Assembly: GCF_043555885.1 (NCBI RefSeq)
Contig: NZ_JBIGHX010000001.1
Span: 868,001-932,000, forward strand
Length of the DNA: 64,000 bases
Direction of reading: 5' to 3'
DNA from: Pelomonas lactea
GTDB lineage: Bacteria > Pseudomonadota > Gammaproteobacteria > Burkholderiales > Burkholderiaceae_C
Under the pieces are notes generated by a model. That model had not been told where the DNA came from. It was given only the letters and a program-made list of their open reading frames with translations, and ran no database searches. Positions 50,683-58,376 of this stretch are shown here, piece after piece (positions within the stretch are counted from its first letter, which is position 1; every line of letters begins with the position of its first letter). A program made the position numbers and the translations under genes.

Positions 50683-50957
50683 CAGCGGTTGATCCTGACG
50701 AGGCCGGGGAACTCGCTGAACACCTTGTCCCCCAGCCGGTACAGGCTGCCGCCCAGCAGCGCGGCGGTGATGAAGAGCGTGACGACGATGGCGAAGAACT
50801 TGGCCACGTACTGCACCGTCTGCTCCTGCAGCTGCGTGGCCGCCTGGATGAAGGCGATCAGCAGGCCGACGACGGCCGCCACGAGGATGGGCGGCGCCGA
50901 CAGCAGCAGCACCAGCCACAGCGCCTGCTGCGTGAGTTGGATGACTTCGCTGTTCAC
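50682..50957 (-). CDS. sctS: type III secretion export-apparatus protein SctS
   Basis: 91 residues with two membrane spans (ALWLVLLLSAPPILVAAVVGLLIAFIQAATQLQEQT and FFAIVVTLFITAALLGG). The QAATQLQEQT signature is diagnostic of the SctS/FliQ family. The start is GTG 50957, 25 bp after the end of repeat copy B. Confidence 0.96.
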   Translation of the reverse strand: MNSEVIQLTQQALWLVLLLSAPPILVAAVVGLLIAFIQAATQLQEQTVQYVAKFFAIVVTLFITAALLGGSLYRLGDKVFSEFPGLVRINR

Positions 50958-50981
50958 GTCGGTTCCATTCGAGAAGTGTTT

Positions 50982-51084
50982 CGGGCCGAGCGCCGGGCCG
51001 CCTGGCGATGTGCTTGCCGGTCAATCCGGCAAGCATCGCCATCCCCTCGGGGGATAGGCCAAGGTAAGCCTTGGACGAGGGGCC
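50982..51084 (-). repeat. intercistronic triple-hairpin repeat, copy B
   Basis: 103 bp, starting right after the sctR stop codon and ending 25 bp before sctS. Hairpins are CCAAGG-CTTA-CCTTGG, ATCCCC-CGA-GGGGAT and GCTTGCCGG-ATTGA-CCGGCAAGC. The second stem has an A-T pair where copies A, D and E have G-C, a compensating change. It also carries GAGGGG followed by in-frame ATG codons. Confidence 0.88.
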
Positions 51085-51744
51085 TCATGTCTGGTAGGTC
51101 AGCACGAGGCCGTGGGTGAGCTTGACCCAGCCGTCGATCAGCACGAACAGCAGCAGCTTGAACGGCAGCGACACGGTGGTGGGCGACAGCATCTGCATGC
51201 CCATGGCCATCAGGATGTTGGCGATGACGAGGTCGATGACGAGGAAGGGCAGGAAGATCAGGAAGCCGATCTCGAACGCCACCGTCAGCTCGCTGACCGT
51301 GAAGGCCGGCACGATGACGAGGAAGTCGCGCTCGGTCAGCGCCTGGGCCTGCTCGGGCTTGAGGCTGCGCTGCGCGGTCTTCAGGAAGAACGTGCGCTCC
51401 AGCGGCCGGCTGTGCCTGATGAGGAAGTCGCGCAGCGGCTCCTTGGCGGTGTCGGCCGCGGCGACGAGCTGGCTGGTGGACGCCTTGGACGTGGCGGGCA
51501 TGTCCGCCAGCCGCTCCTGCATCTGCACGCCCACCGGGTACATCACGTAGACGCTGAGGATCAGCGCCAGGCCGTTCATGACGACGTTGGGCGGCACCTG
51601 CTGCAGGCCCATCGCGTTGCGCAGCAGGCTGAGCACGACGACCAGCTTCGTGAACGACGTGACCATGACGGCCACGAACGGCGCCAGCGCCAGCAGGACG
51701 ACGGTGATGAGGGCCGAGGCCGGGGTGAAGGTGCTGAGATCCAT
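51085..51744 (-). CDS. sctR: type III secretion export-apparatus protein SctR
   Basis: 219 residues, four membrane spans. Family landmarks are MVTSFTKLVVVLSLLRNAMGLQQVPPNVVMNGLAL, ERDFLVIVPAFTVSELTVAFEIGF, LPFLVIDLVIANILMAMGMQMLSP and the C-terminal FKLLLFVLIDGWVKLTHGL. It builds the core of the export gate. ATG 51744 shares a base with the sctQ stop. Confidence 0.97.
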   Translation of the reverse strand: MDLSTFTPASALITVVLLALAPFVAVMVTSFTKLVVVLSLLRNAMGLQQVPPNVVMNGLALILSVYVMYPVGVQMQERLADMPATSKASTSQLVAAADTAKEPLRDFLIRHSRPLERTFFLKTAQRSLKPEQAQALTERDFLVIVPAFTVSELTVAFEIGFLIFLPFLVIDLVIANILMAMGMQMLSPTTVSLPFKLLLFVLIDGWVKLTHGLVLTYQT

Positions 51745-52427
51745 CAGACGGAGTCGATTCGCATGGCGTGCCCGGTACCCCAGGGCAGCAGGCGGCCGCG
51801 GGCGCGCACGACGTCGGGTTGCGCGGTGTGGATGAGCTGGCAGGCCACAGGGGCGAACGGCGCTGGGGCGCCCCAGCCCAGCACGGTCTCCAGCGCGAGG
51901 GGTTGCTCCCAGCGCGCCACCAGCTGCCACGGCAGCTCGTCGGCGCCTGCCACCTCGGCGCGTGCGCGCAGGCGCTGTGCCGCGGGGGCTTCCAGCAGCA
52001 GCAGGCCGCCGGGTTCGAGCGCGGCCAGGTCGTCATCGCCGAGCGACCATTGAGCCAGCACGCATTCGGCCGGCACGGGCTCCCACAGCAGGCCGGGCAC
52101 GTCGGGCGCGGTGGGCAGCGCACGCAACGCCGGCCACGGCAGCGCGAGCCGGGCCTCGGCCGCGAGCCCATGCCAGCGGGCCTGGGCGACCCCGGGTGAC
52201 TCAACGCGGTCGACGTCCAGCCACTGCCACGGCGCGTCCACCACGAGGCCGGCCGCGGCCAGCGCATCCAGCAGCTCGCCGGCCAGGTCCAGCACCACGG
52301 CCGCCTCGGCCGCGCAGGGCGGCAGCTCGCCCGGCGCGACGTCATCGGCACGGATGGCCAGGTGCGCCGGCCCGCTGGTGAATTGCCAGTGGGTCGCGCG
52401 GGCAAACGCCTGCGGGATCGAGCTCAT
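51744..52427 (-). CDS. sctQ: short SctQ-like cytoplasmic-ring protein
   Basis: 227 residues, directly upstream of sctR with a one-base stop/start overlap, the position of sctQ in type III operons. The sequence is weakly like SctQ: VLAQWSLGDDDLAALEPGGLLLLEAP corresponds to a SPOA-type pattern, and LVARWEQPLALETVLGW follows. The usual second C-terminal SPOA domain found in 300-350 residue SctQ proteins seems missing, as the protein ends after RGRLLPWGTGHAMRI. Identity rests mainly on position and size of the SPOA-like part. Confidence 0.65.
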   Translation of the reverse strand: MSSIPQAFARATHWQFTSGPAHLAIRADDVAPGELPPCAAEAAVVLDLAGELLDALAAAGLVVDAPWQWLDVDRVESPGVAQARWHGLAAEARLALPWPALRALPTAPDVPGLLWEPVPAECVLAQWSLGDDDLAALEPGGLLLLEAPAAQRLRARAEVAGADELPWQLVARWEQPLALETVLGWGAPAPFAPVACQLIHTAQPDVVRARGRLLPWGTGHAMRIDSV

Positions 52428-52464
52428 CTCGGTTCTCCCTGTTCACAAGGGATGCCCGCGCATT

Positions 52465-52680
52465 CGGGCCGAGCGCCGTGCCGCCCCAAGCCGGCCCGGC
52501 GGGCGATGTGCGGGCGGCTCAATGCCGCGCGCATCGCCGTCCCCTCGGGGGCTGAGGCCGGACCCGGCAAGTCCCGTGGACTTGCCGTGCCTGCCGACGA
52601 GCAGCCGCTTCGTCGGCTGCGCGGTCTGCAAGACCGACTGGGCTGGCCCGCGTTCAGCGGGGCAAGACCGGGCGAGGGGC
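52465..52680 (-). repeat. intercistronic repeat, copy C (longer, composite)
   Basis: 216 bp between the response-regulator gene and sctQ. It begins with the GCCCCTCGCCC-GGTCTTGCC arm shared with copy E, has an extra hairpin-rich section around 52565-52625, then the CCCC-CGA-GGGG core and a third stem GCGCGCGGC-ATTGA-GCCGCCCGC. That stem differs at several positions from those of copies B and D, yet still pairs at 8 of 9 positions and keeps the ATTGA loop of copy B. Confidence 0.82.
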
Positions 52681-52686
52681 TCACAG

Positions 52687-53328
52687 TCATGCCCGGCGGC
52701 TGACCATCATGCGGGTCAGCTCCGTCACCGAGCGGCACTTCATCTTGCGCATGCCGCGCGAGCGGTACAGCTCCACGCTCTTCAGCGACAGCTTGATCTC
52801 GTCGGCGATGTGCTTGTTCATCAGCCCCTTGACGACCAGCGACAGCACCTGGCGCTCGCGCGGCGACAGCAGCTGCAGCCGGCGCTCGAACTCCTCGCGC
52901 GAGCCTTCCACGTCGGTGTCGTCGCCCAGGTCCACGTCGGTGGGGGCAAAGGCGCGGTCCAGCGCCGCGCTGAGCGCCGCGTCGTCCAGCGGCTTCTCCA
53001 GCAGCGACACCGCGCCGCGCTTCTGCATCGCGGCCACGGCCAGCGGCACGTCGGCATGGCCGCTCATGTAGATGACGGGCAGGTGGATGCCGCGCTCGCG
53101 CAGCGCGTCGTGCAGGTCCAGCCCCGACAGCTCGGGCATGCGCACGTCCAGCATCAGGCAGGTGGACTCGGGCCAGGTGGTGCCCACGGCCACACGGGCC
53201 AGCGACTGCAGCGCGTCGCGCGGGTCGCCCCAGTCGCGCACCTGGCAGCCGAAGCCTTCCAGCCAGAAGCGCAGCGAGTCACGGAACTCGTGGTTGTCGT
53301 CCACCACGTAGATCTGGCGAGGGGTCAT
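52687..53328 (-). CDS. FixJ/LuxR-type response regulator within the type III secretion operon
   Basis: 213 residues. Receiver 1-120: IYVVDDNHEFRDSLRFWL, CLMLDVRMPELSGLDLHDAL with phospho-Asp, VIYMSGHADVPLAVAAMQ and LLEKPLDDAAL. The LuxR helix-turn-helix is near the C-terminus: LLSPRERQVLSLVVKGLMNKHIADEIKLSLKSVELYRSRGMRKM. It follows the kinase gene with an ATGA overlap and likely activates the secretion operon. Repeat copy C begins just after its stop. Confidence 0.94.
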   Translation of the reverse strand: MTPRQIYVVDDNHEFRDSLRFWLEGFGCQVRDWGDPRDALQSLARVAVGTTWPESTCLMLDVRMPELSGLDLHDALRERGIHLPVIYMSGHADVPLAVAAMQKRGAVSLLEKPLDDAALSAALDRAFAPTDVDLGDDTDVEGSREEFERRLQLLSPRERQVLSLVVKGLMNKHIADEIKLSLKSVELYRSRGMRKMKCRSVTELTRMMVSRRA

Positions 53329-54386
53329 GCGGTCTTCTCCAAGGTCGGGGGCGTTGCGGCGGCCAGCACCGGCAACGCGAAATGGAAGCAGCAGCCGCCC
53401 GCGTCGCGCCGCGTGAACCAGAGGCGCCCCTGGTGCATCTCGATCAGCGAGCGGCAGATGGACAGGCCCAGCCCCATGCCGTTGGGCTTGGTGGAGCTGA
53501 ACGGCAGGAACAGCCTGGCTTCGGTCTGCGGCGTGATGCCGGGGCCGTTGTCGCCCACGCGCAGCTCGGCGCGGCCGGCCTCCACGCGCAGCTCGATGTC
53601 GATGAGCGGTGCGTCCGGCCGGTCCAGCCGCAGCGCGTCGAGCGCGTTGCGCAGCAGGTTGATGAGCACCTGCTGCAGCATCACGGCGTCGCCCTGCACG
53701 GGCACGGGCGCGTCGGGCAGGCGCAGCGCCAGCTGCACGGCCTCGCGCTGCAGGTCCCAGTCCAGCAGCGCCAGGCTCTGGTGCACCAGCGCGCCCAGGT
53801 CCAGCCGCTCGGCCTTGGGCTGGCGCGACTGCGTGTACTCGCGCACGCGGCCGATGATCTGGCTGGCGTACGCAATCTGCGCCACGGCCTTGTCCAGCGC
53901 GGCGAGTTCGTCGGTGCTGTCGGGGTGGCGGCGCGCCAGGCGCAGCTTCAGGCCGCGCAGCAGGTTGGCCGTGGCGCCGATAGGCTGGTTCAGCTCGTGG
54001 GCCAGCACGCTGCCCATCTCGCTGACGGTCAGCGAGCGCGACGTGAACAGCAGGCCTTCGCGGTCGTCGAGCTGGCGCTGCAGGTGGTGCAGCCGCTCGC
54101 GGTCGTCCACCAGGCGCAGCAGCACGTGGCGCGCATCCAGCGCCACGCGCTGGGCCAGGTACTCGCCGCTGACGCCGCAGCGGCGGCGCTCGCCCAGCGG
54201 CGCGGCCAGCGCGCTGGCCAGGCCCTGCAGCGCCTGCGCCCAGTCGGCTGCCAGCCCGCCGGCGTCGCCGGGCAGCAGCGCCTGCATGGGCGCGTTCAGC
54301 GCGACGAGGAACTCGCCGTCCAGCACGGCCAGCGCGTCGTCCAGATCGCCCAGCGCATGCAGCAGGTCGGTGTCAAAGCGGTTCAT
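53325..54386 (-). CDS. sensor histidine kinase within the type III secretion operon
   Basis: 353 residues, no membrane segments. The N-terminal 120 residues look PAS-like (LDDALAVLDGEFLVALNAPMQALL). The kinase core has SLTVSEMGSVLAHELNQPIGATANLLRGLKLRL with phospho-His, VLINLLRNALDAL (N box), VGDNGPGI and LPFSSTKPNGMGLGLSICRSLIEMHQG. It resembles FixL/TtrS-type cytoplasmic kinases and pairs with the regulator encoded next. It overlaps the preceding gene by four bases (ATGA). Confidence 0.93.
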   Translation of the reverse strand: MNRFDTDLLHALGDLDDALAVLDGEFLVALNAPMQALLPGDAGGLAADWAQALQGLASALAAPLGERRRCGVSGEYLAQRVALDARHVLLRLVDDRERLHHLQRQLDDREGLLFTSRSLTVSEMGSVLAHELNQPIGATANLLRGLKLRLARRHPDSTDELAALDKAVAQIAYASQIIGRVREYTQSRQPKAERLDLGALVHQSLALLDWDLQREAVQLALRLPDAPVPVQGDAVMLQQVLINLLRNALDALRLDRPDAPLIDIELRVEAGRAELRVGDNGPGITPQTEARLFLPFSSTKPNGMGLGLSICRSLIEMHQGRLWFTRRDAGGCCFHFALPVLAAATPPTLEKTA

Positions 54387-55264
54387 GCAGGCTCCCGCGG
54401 CCACAGCGCGTCGTTGCACAACAGCCAGGTCAGCGACGGCCGCGCACCCAGCAGCCCGCGCAGGCTGGCGCTGGACGGGGCCTGCACCAGCACCTCGGCC
54501 CACTGCGCGATGCCGGGCGCGGTGCCGTCCAGCCGCAGCTCGCAGCTCACCTGGCCCGGCACCGGCCGCTGTGCGCCGGCCAGCTCGCGCAGCGTGCGCG
54601 GGCGGCCCTGCGCGCCCAGGCCCAGCCGCACGGCCCACCAGCGCTCGCCGGTGGCCGGGCGCGCCTGGCGCCAGCGCGCGGGCCAGCGCCGCCAGCACCA
54701 GCTGGCGCCGTCACGGCTGGGCTGCAGGCTGGCCAGGCCCACCGGGCTGGCCAGCAGCACCGGCAGGCCGGCGCGCCAGGCCTGCAGCGCCGGCCGCAGC
54801 GACGCGGCGGAAGCGGGTGCCTCGGCCGCGTCGCGCAGCCGGGCCAGCAGCGCCTGGGCCCAGGCGGGAATGTCCTCGGCCGGCGCCGGCGCGTGCGCGT
54901 CGGGCTCGGCGGGCGATGCATCCGCCGTGTCGTCCTCACCTGCCGCGGCAAACAGCGCGCGCCACGCGGCGGCGTCCTGCACGCGCCAGCGCAGCTCGGG
55001 GCCTTGCTGCAGCGCCAGCGGCGTCAGCAGCGCGGGTGCCAGCGGCTGCACCGCGGCCGCAGCGTCCGGCGCCTGCGCGAGCAGGGTGGACGGCGGCGCG
55101 GCGCTGGCCTCGCCGATCGGGCCGGGCAGCGACAACGCCGCCTGCGGCAGCTCCGGCGCCTGCGCCAGCGCCGCCACCTCGGCCTCGCTGGCGGCAGCGG
55201 CCTGCAGCCACGCCTGCACGGACTCGGCGGGATTGATGGCCTGGATGGCCGCGATGCCGCTCAT
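54383..55264 (-). CDS. type III secretion operon protein of unknown function
   Basis: 293 residues, Ala/Leu/Pro-rich, soluble. A Pro-Ala-rich first half leads to a C-terminal half with several Trp residues (AWRALFAAAG, SWCWRRWPARWRQ, ERWWAVRLGLG, CELRLDGTAPGIAQWAEVLV). No family recognised; the last part could be a divergent SPOA- or FliM-like piece, which would complement the short SctQ, but this is speculation. It overlaps both neighbours by four bases. Confidence 0.6.
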   Translation of the reverse strand: MSGIAAIQAINPAESVQAWLQAAAASEAEVAALAQAPELPQAALSLPGPIGEASAAPPSTLLAQAPDAAAAVQPLAPALLTPLALQQGPELRWRVQDAAAWRALFAAAGEDDTADASPAEPDAHAPAPAEDIPAWAQALLARLRDAAEAPASAASLRPALQAWRAGLPVLLASPVGLASLQPSRDGASWCWRRWPARWRQARPATGERWWAVRLGLGAQGRPRTLRELAGAQRPVPGQVSCELRLDGTAPGIAQWAEVLVQAPSSASLRGLLGARPSLTWLLCNDALWPREPA

Positions 55265-55803
55265 GGCTGCACCTCGTCGACGCGGCGCAGCCGCCCGGCC
55301 ACGGCCGGCTGCAGGCGTGAGGACAGCACATCGTGGCCGGTGTCGCGCAGGCGCTTGTCCAGGTCGGCCAGCTGACGCCGCGCCTGCGGCTGCAGCACGG
55401 CCGGCACGCGCAGGTCCAGCAGCAGCGGCGCCTGCGGCTGAGCCTGCTCCACGCGCAGCTGCCAGCCAGCGCCGGCCGACGGCAGCTCGACCTGCCACAC
55501 CCGCTGCGGCGCGGCCGGTGTCTGCGCCAGCAGCGCCTGCACGCGCTGCACGGTGGGCGTGGGCGGCAGCGCCGCGGCGGCCGGCACGTCGGGCGGCGGC
55601 GCGGGCAACCGGGGGGCGTCACCACGCGGGCCCACGGGCAGCAGCGGTGGCTCGGGCTGCGGCTCCTGCGCCTGGGTGCGCAGGTAGGCGCCGCGCCAAT
55701 CCTGCTCGGTGGTGCCGGCTTCGGGCGGCGTCTCGTCGAACGCGGCACCGGGCTGGGCCTGGCGCAGCAGCGCGCCCAGCGACGAGGAGAACAGGGACAG
55801 CAT
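55261..55803 (-). CDS. SctP-like (HpaP/FliK-type) secretion regulator candidate
   Basis: 180 residues. A Pro-rich disordered N-terminal half (PEPPLLPVGPRGDAPRLPAPP) is followed by a C-terminal domain RVWQVELPSAGAGWQLRVEQ, LLLDLRVPAVLQPQARRQLADLDKRLRDTGHDV. This layout and its position just after the SctO-like gene match SctP/HpaP substrate-specificity proteins, which vary greatly in sequence. Confidence 0.6.
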   Translation of the reverse strand: MLSLFSSSLGALLRQAQPGAAFDETPPEAGTTEQDWRGAYLRTQAQEPQPEPPLLPVGPRGDAPRLPAPPPDVPAAAALPPTPTVQRVQALLAQTPAAPQRVWQVELPSAGAGWQLRVEQAQPQAPLLLDLRVPAVLQPQARRQLADLDKRLRDTGHDVLSSRLQPAVAGRLRRVDEVQP

Positions 55804-55813
55804 CACGGCGTTG

Positions 55814-56290
55814 TCAGTGCAAGGTGCGGAAGACCTCTTCGGCCTCCAGTTCGGCAGCCTGCTCGCGGGTCTGCAGCCGCTGGCGGCGCTGCTCGCTGAC
55901 CGTGGCGTCCACGGCGCTTTCGCGGGCCTGGGCGCGGGCCAGCTCGCCACGGCAGCGGGCCACGCCGGTCTGCGCCTGCTGCAGCGCCTCCTGGTCGTCC
56001 AGCAGCGCGTACTCGTCGCGCTCGAGCTGCTCCGCCAGCAGGTCACGGTGAGCCTGCAGCTGCGCGTTCCAGCGCGGCATGTCGGCGCTGCCGGCGCGGC
56101 CCCAGTGCTGCGCCAGCGCGTCCAGCCGCGCGCGGCCCTGCGCGATGCGCAGCTCGCGCGCGTCGACGGCCGCGCGCGCCTCGCGCTCGGCATCCAGCGC
56201 GCGGGCCAGCGCCTGGCGCGCGCGCTGCACACGCAGCTGGCGCAGGCGCAGCCACTGGCGCGCATCGGCATCGGGCAACAGGGGGCTCAT
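55814..56290 (-). CDS. sctO: type III secretion stalk protein SctO (YscO/FliJ-like)
   Basis: 158 residues, almost wholly charged, Ala/Arg/Glu/Gln-rich helix predicted to form a coiled-coil hairpin (LRLRQLRVQRARQALARALD, AQARESAVDATVSEQRRQRL). It follows the ATPase gene with a four-base overlap, the conserved place of SctO, which fits into the ATPase ring like FliJ. Confidence 0.8.
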   Translation of the reverse strand: MSPLLPDADARQWLRLRQLRVQRARQALARALDAEREARAAVDARELRIAQGRARLDALAQHWGRAGSADMPRWNAQLQAHRDLLAEQLERDEYALLDDQEALQQAQTGVARCRGELARAQARESAVDATVSEQRRQRLQTREQAAELEAEEVFRTLH

Positions 56291-57693
56291 GACACGATCT
56301 CCCGCAGGTGCTGCAGGCAGCCGTCCCAGTCGGCGGGCTCGTGCGAGCCCTGCTGCAGCAAGGCCTTGATCTGCGGCATGCGCTCGATGGCCTGGTCGGC
56401 CAGCGGGTCGCTGCCGGCCTGGTACTCGCCCACGCGCAACAGGAACTCGACCTCCTTGTACCGCGCCATCAGTGCACGCAGCTGGGCCGCGTCGCGCTGC
56501 TGATCGGCCGACGTGACGCGCGTGAACACCCGGCTGGCGCTGGCCAGCACGTCGATGGCCGGGTAGTGCTGCGCCTGCGCCAGCGCGCGCGACAGCACGA
56601 AATGGCCGTCGAGGATGGAGCGCACCTCCTCGGCCACGGGGTCGCTGCCTTCCTCATCCTCGGCCAGCACCGTGTAGAACGCGGTGATGCTGCCGTGCGC
56701 ATCGTTGCCGGCGCGCTCGAACAGCCGCGGCAGCTCGGCGAACACCGACGGCGGGTAGCCGCGGCGCACGGCGGGCTCGTGGGCGGCCAGGCCCAGCTCG
56801 CGCAGGCCGCGCGCGAAGCGCGTGACCGAATCCATCATCAGCACGACGCGCGCGCCCTGCGCGCGGAAGCCCTCGGCGATGGCCGTCGCCGCATGCGCCG
56901 CGCGCACCCGCTCCAGCGCCGGCCGGTCGGACGTGGACACGACCACGACCGAGCGCGCCAGGCCGTCGGCGCCAAGGCTGTCGTCCAGGAATTCGCGCAC
57001 CTCGCGGCCGCGCTCGCCGATGAGGCCGATGACGTTGACCTCGGCGCGCGTGCTGCGCGCCAGCATGCCCAGCAGCGTCGACTTGCCGCCGCCGGCCATC
57101 GCAAAGATGCCCACGCGCTGGCCTTCGCCCACCGTCAGCAGCGCATCGATGGCGCGCACGCCGCACACCAGCGGCTCGTGCACGGGGCGGCGCTGCAGCG
57201 GCGGCGGCGCGTCGCGGTACAGCGGCACGCGCGGCAGCGCGTCCAGCGGCGGGCCACCATCCAGCGGCTGGCCGAAGGCGTCGATGACGCGGCCCAGCAG
57301 CCCCGGCCCGCTGGGCAGCTGGGTCATCTCGTGCAGCACCTCCACCGCGGCACCCACCGGCACGCCCTGCAGCGAACCGAGCGGCGCCAGCACGGCCTCG
57401 TGGCCCTGGAAGCCGATGACCTCGGCCAGCAGGCCCGGCTCATGCGGCTGCTGCGCGTCGAACACGCGGCAGCTCTGGCCCACGCGCGCCTGCACGCCCG
57501 TTGCGCGCATCAACGTACCGCCCGCCTGCACGACGCGGCCCAGCGTGGCGACGGTGCGCACGCGCTGCAGGCTGCGGCGCAGGTCGTCGAGGCCTTTCTC
57601 CGCATCACGGCCCGAAGCTGCGGGCCGAGCGCCGGGCCGCTCCCAGGCCGGCCCGCCTGGGGCGATGTGCTTGCCGGGCGATCCGGCAAGCAT
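56287..57693 (-). CDS. sctN: type III secretion ATPase SctN
   Basis: 468 residues from ATG 57693. Hexameric ATPase that unfolds and feeds substrates. GVRAIDALLTVGEGQRVGIF, Walker A AGGGKSTLLGML, GLIGERGREVREFLDD, Walker B VVLMMDSVTRFARGLRELG, RRGYPPSVFAELPRLFERAG and LSRALAQAQHYPAID are all present. The conserved N-terminal helix (LDDLRRSLQ) begins before the first internal start GTG 57561. The only in-frame ATG upstream is at 57693, inside repeat copy D and behind GAGGGG. So the protein seems to start in the repeat, with about 30 extra residues. A sequence error is not excluded. Confidence 0.95.
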   Translation of the reverse strand: MLAGSPGKHIAPGGPAWERPGARPAASGRDAEKGLDDLRRSLQRVRTVATLGRVVQAGGTLMRATGVQARVGQSCRVFDAQQPHEPGLLAEVIGFQGHEAVLAPLGSLQGVPVGAAVEVLHEMTQLPSGPGLLGRVIDAFGQPLDGGPPLDALPRVPLYRDAPPPLQRRPVHEPLVCGVRAIDALLTVGEGQRVGIFAMAGGGKSTLLGMLARSTRAEVNVIGLIGERGREVREFLDDSLGADGLARSVVVVSTSDRPALERVRAAHAATAIAEGFRAQGARVVLMMDSVTRFARGLRELGLAAHEPAVRRGYPPSVFAELPRLFERAGNDAHGSITAFYTVLAEDEEGSDPVAEEVRSILDGHFVLSRALAQAQHYPAIDVLASASRVFTRVTSADQQRDAAQLRALMARYKEVEFLLRVGEYQAGSDPLADQAIERMPQIKALLQQGSHEPADWDGCLQHLREIVS

Positions 57694-57740
57694 CGCTGTC
57701 CCCTCGGGGGACCGGCCAAGGTACTCCCTGGACGCGGGGC
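57621..57740 (-). repeat. intercistronic triple-hairpin repeat, copy D
   Basis: 120 bp, starting right after the sctL stop codon and running into the apparent sctN coding region. Hairpins are CCAGGG-AGTA-CCTTGG (with one G-T pair), GTCCCC-CGA-GGGGAC and a perfect 9-bp GCTTGCCGG / CCGGCAAGC. GAGGGG lies 6 bases before ATG 57693, the likely sctN start. Confidence 0.88.
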
Positions 57741-58376
57741 TCACGCAATGCTCCAGGTGCGCGCCAGCCGCTGGACCTGCGTCTGCAGGCCGGCATCGGC
57801 GCTGCCGAACTCGGTGGTCAGGCGGCAGTCGGTCTCGGCCAGGTCGGCGTCGGCCAGCAGTTCGGCGCCGGCCAGGCCGGCCTTGTCGTCGGCATCCACG
57901 GCCTGCAGCGCGGCGCGCAGGCCGGCGAGCTGGCTGGGGTGCACGTGCAGCCGCCACGTGCGCGCGGGCAGCAGCTCGCGGGCGGCCTGCGCCGCCAGCC
58001 GCGCCACGCGCTCCTGCGCAGGCAGCTCGCCCAGCAGCTTCTGGAACACGGCCAGCGCGAGGCCGGCCACGTCCTGCTGCAGCCGCTCGCGCTGCTGCTC
58101 CTGCAGCCGGGCCAGCCGCGCGACCTCATCGGCCCGCTGCGCATGGGACTGCGCCTCGGCCTGTGCCAACCCTTGCGCCAGGCCCTCGGCGCGGGCCTGC
58201 GCGCAGGCAGCTTCGACGCGCGCCTGCTCCTGCGCCAGCAGCGCGTGCAGCGCGTCCAGCACCTGCTGCGCCTGCTGCAGTGCCGGCACCTCGGCGGCAC
58301 GCAGCACACGGCGATCCGACGCGATGCCGACGCGCGCCTGCGGGTCACGGTGCCAGAGCAGGAAGCTGTGGTTCAT
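57741..58376 (-). CDS. sctL: type III secretion stator protein SctL (FliH/HrpE-like)
   Basis: 211 residues. N-terminal segment with Trp (FLLWHRDPQARVG), a central charged coiled coil (ARAEGLAQGLAQAEAQSHAQ, EQQRERLQQDVAGLALAVFQK), and a C-terminal domain RLHVHPSQLAGLRAAL and AETDCRLTTEFGSADAGLQTQ, the pattern of FliH/SctL proteins that regulate the ATPase. It lies between sctK and sctN; the start overlaps the sctK stop by four bases. Confidence 0.9.
   Translation of the reverse strand: MNHSFLLWHRDPQARVGIASDRRVLRAAEVPALQQAQQVLDALHALLAQEQARVEAACAQARAEGLAQGLAQAEAQSHAQRADEVARLARLQEQQRERLQQDVAGLALAVFQKLLGELPAQERVARLAAQAARELLPARTWRLHVHPSQLAGLRAALQAVDADDKAGLAGAELLADADLAETDCRLTTEFGSADAGLQTQVQRLARTWSIA

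Noticed and set aside
57510..57719. ATG 57612 region as the sctN start
   Set aside because: That ATG, next to the repeat, is in another frame and opens only an arginine/serine-rich shadow.
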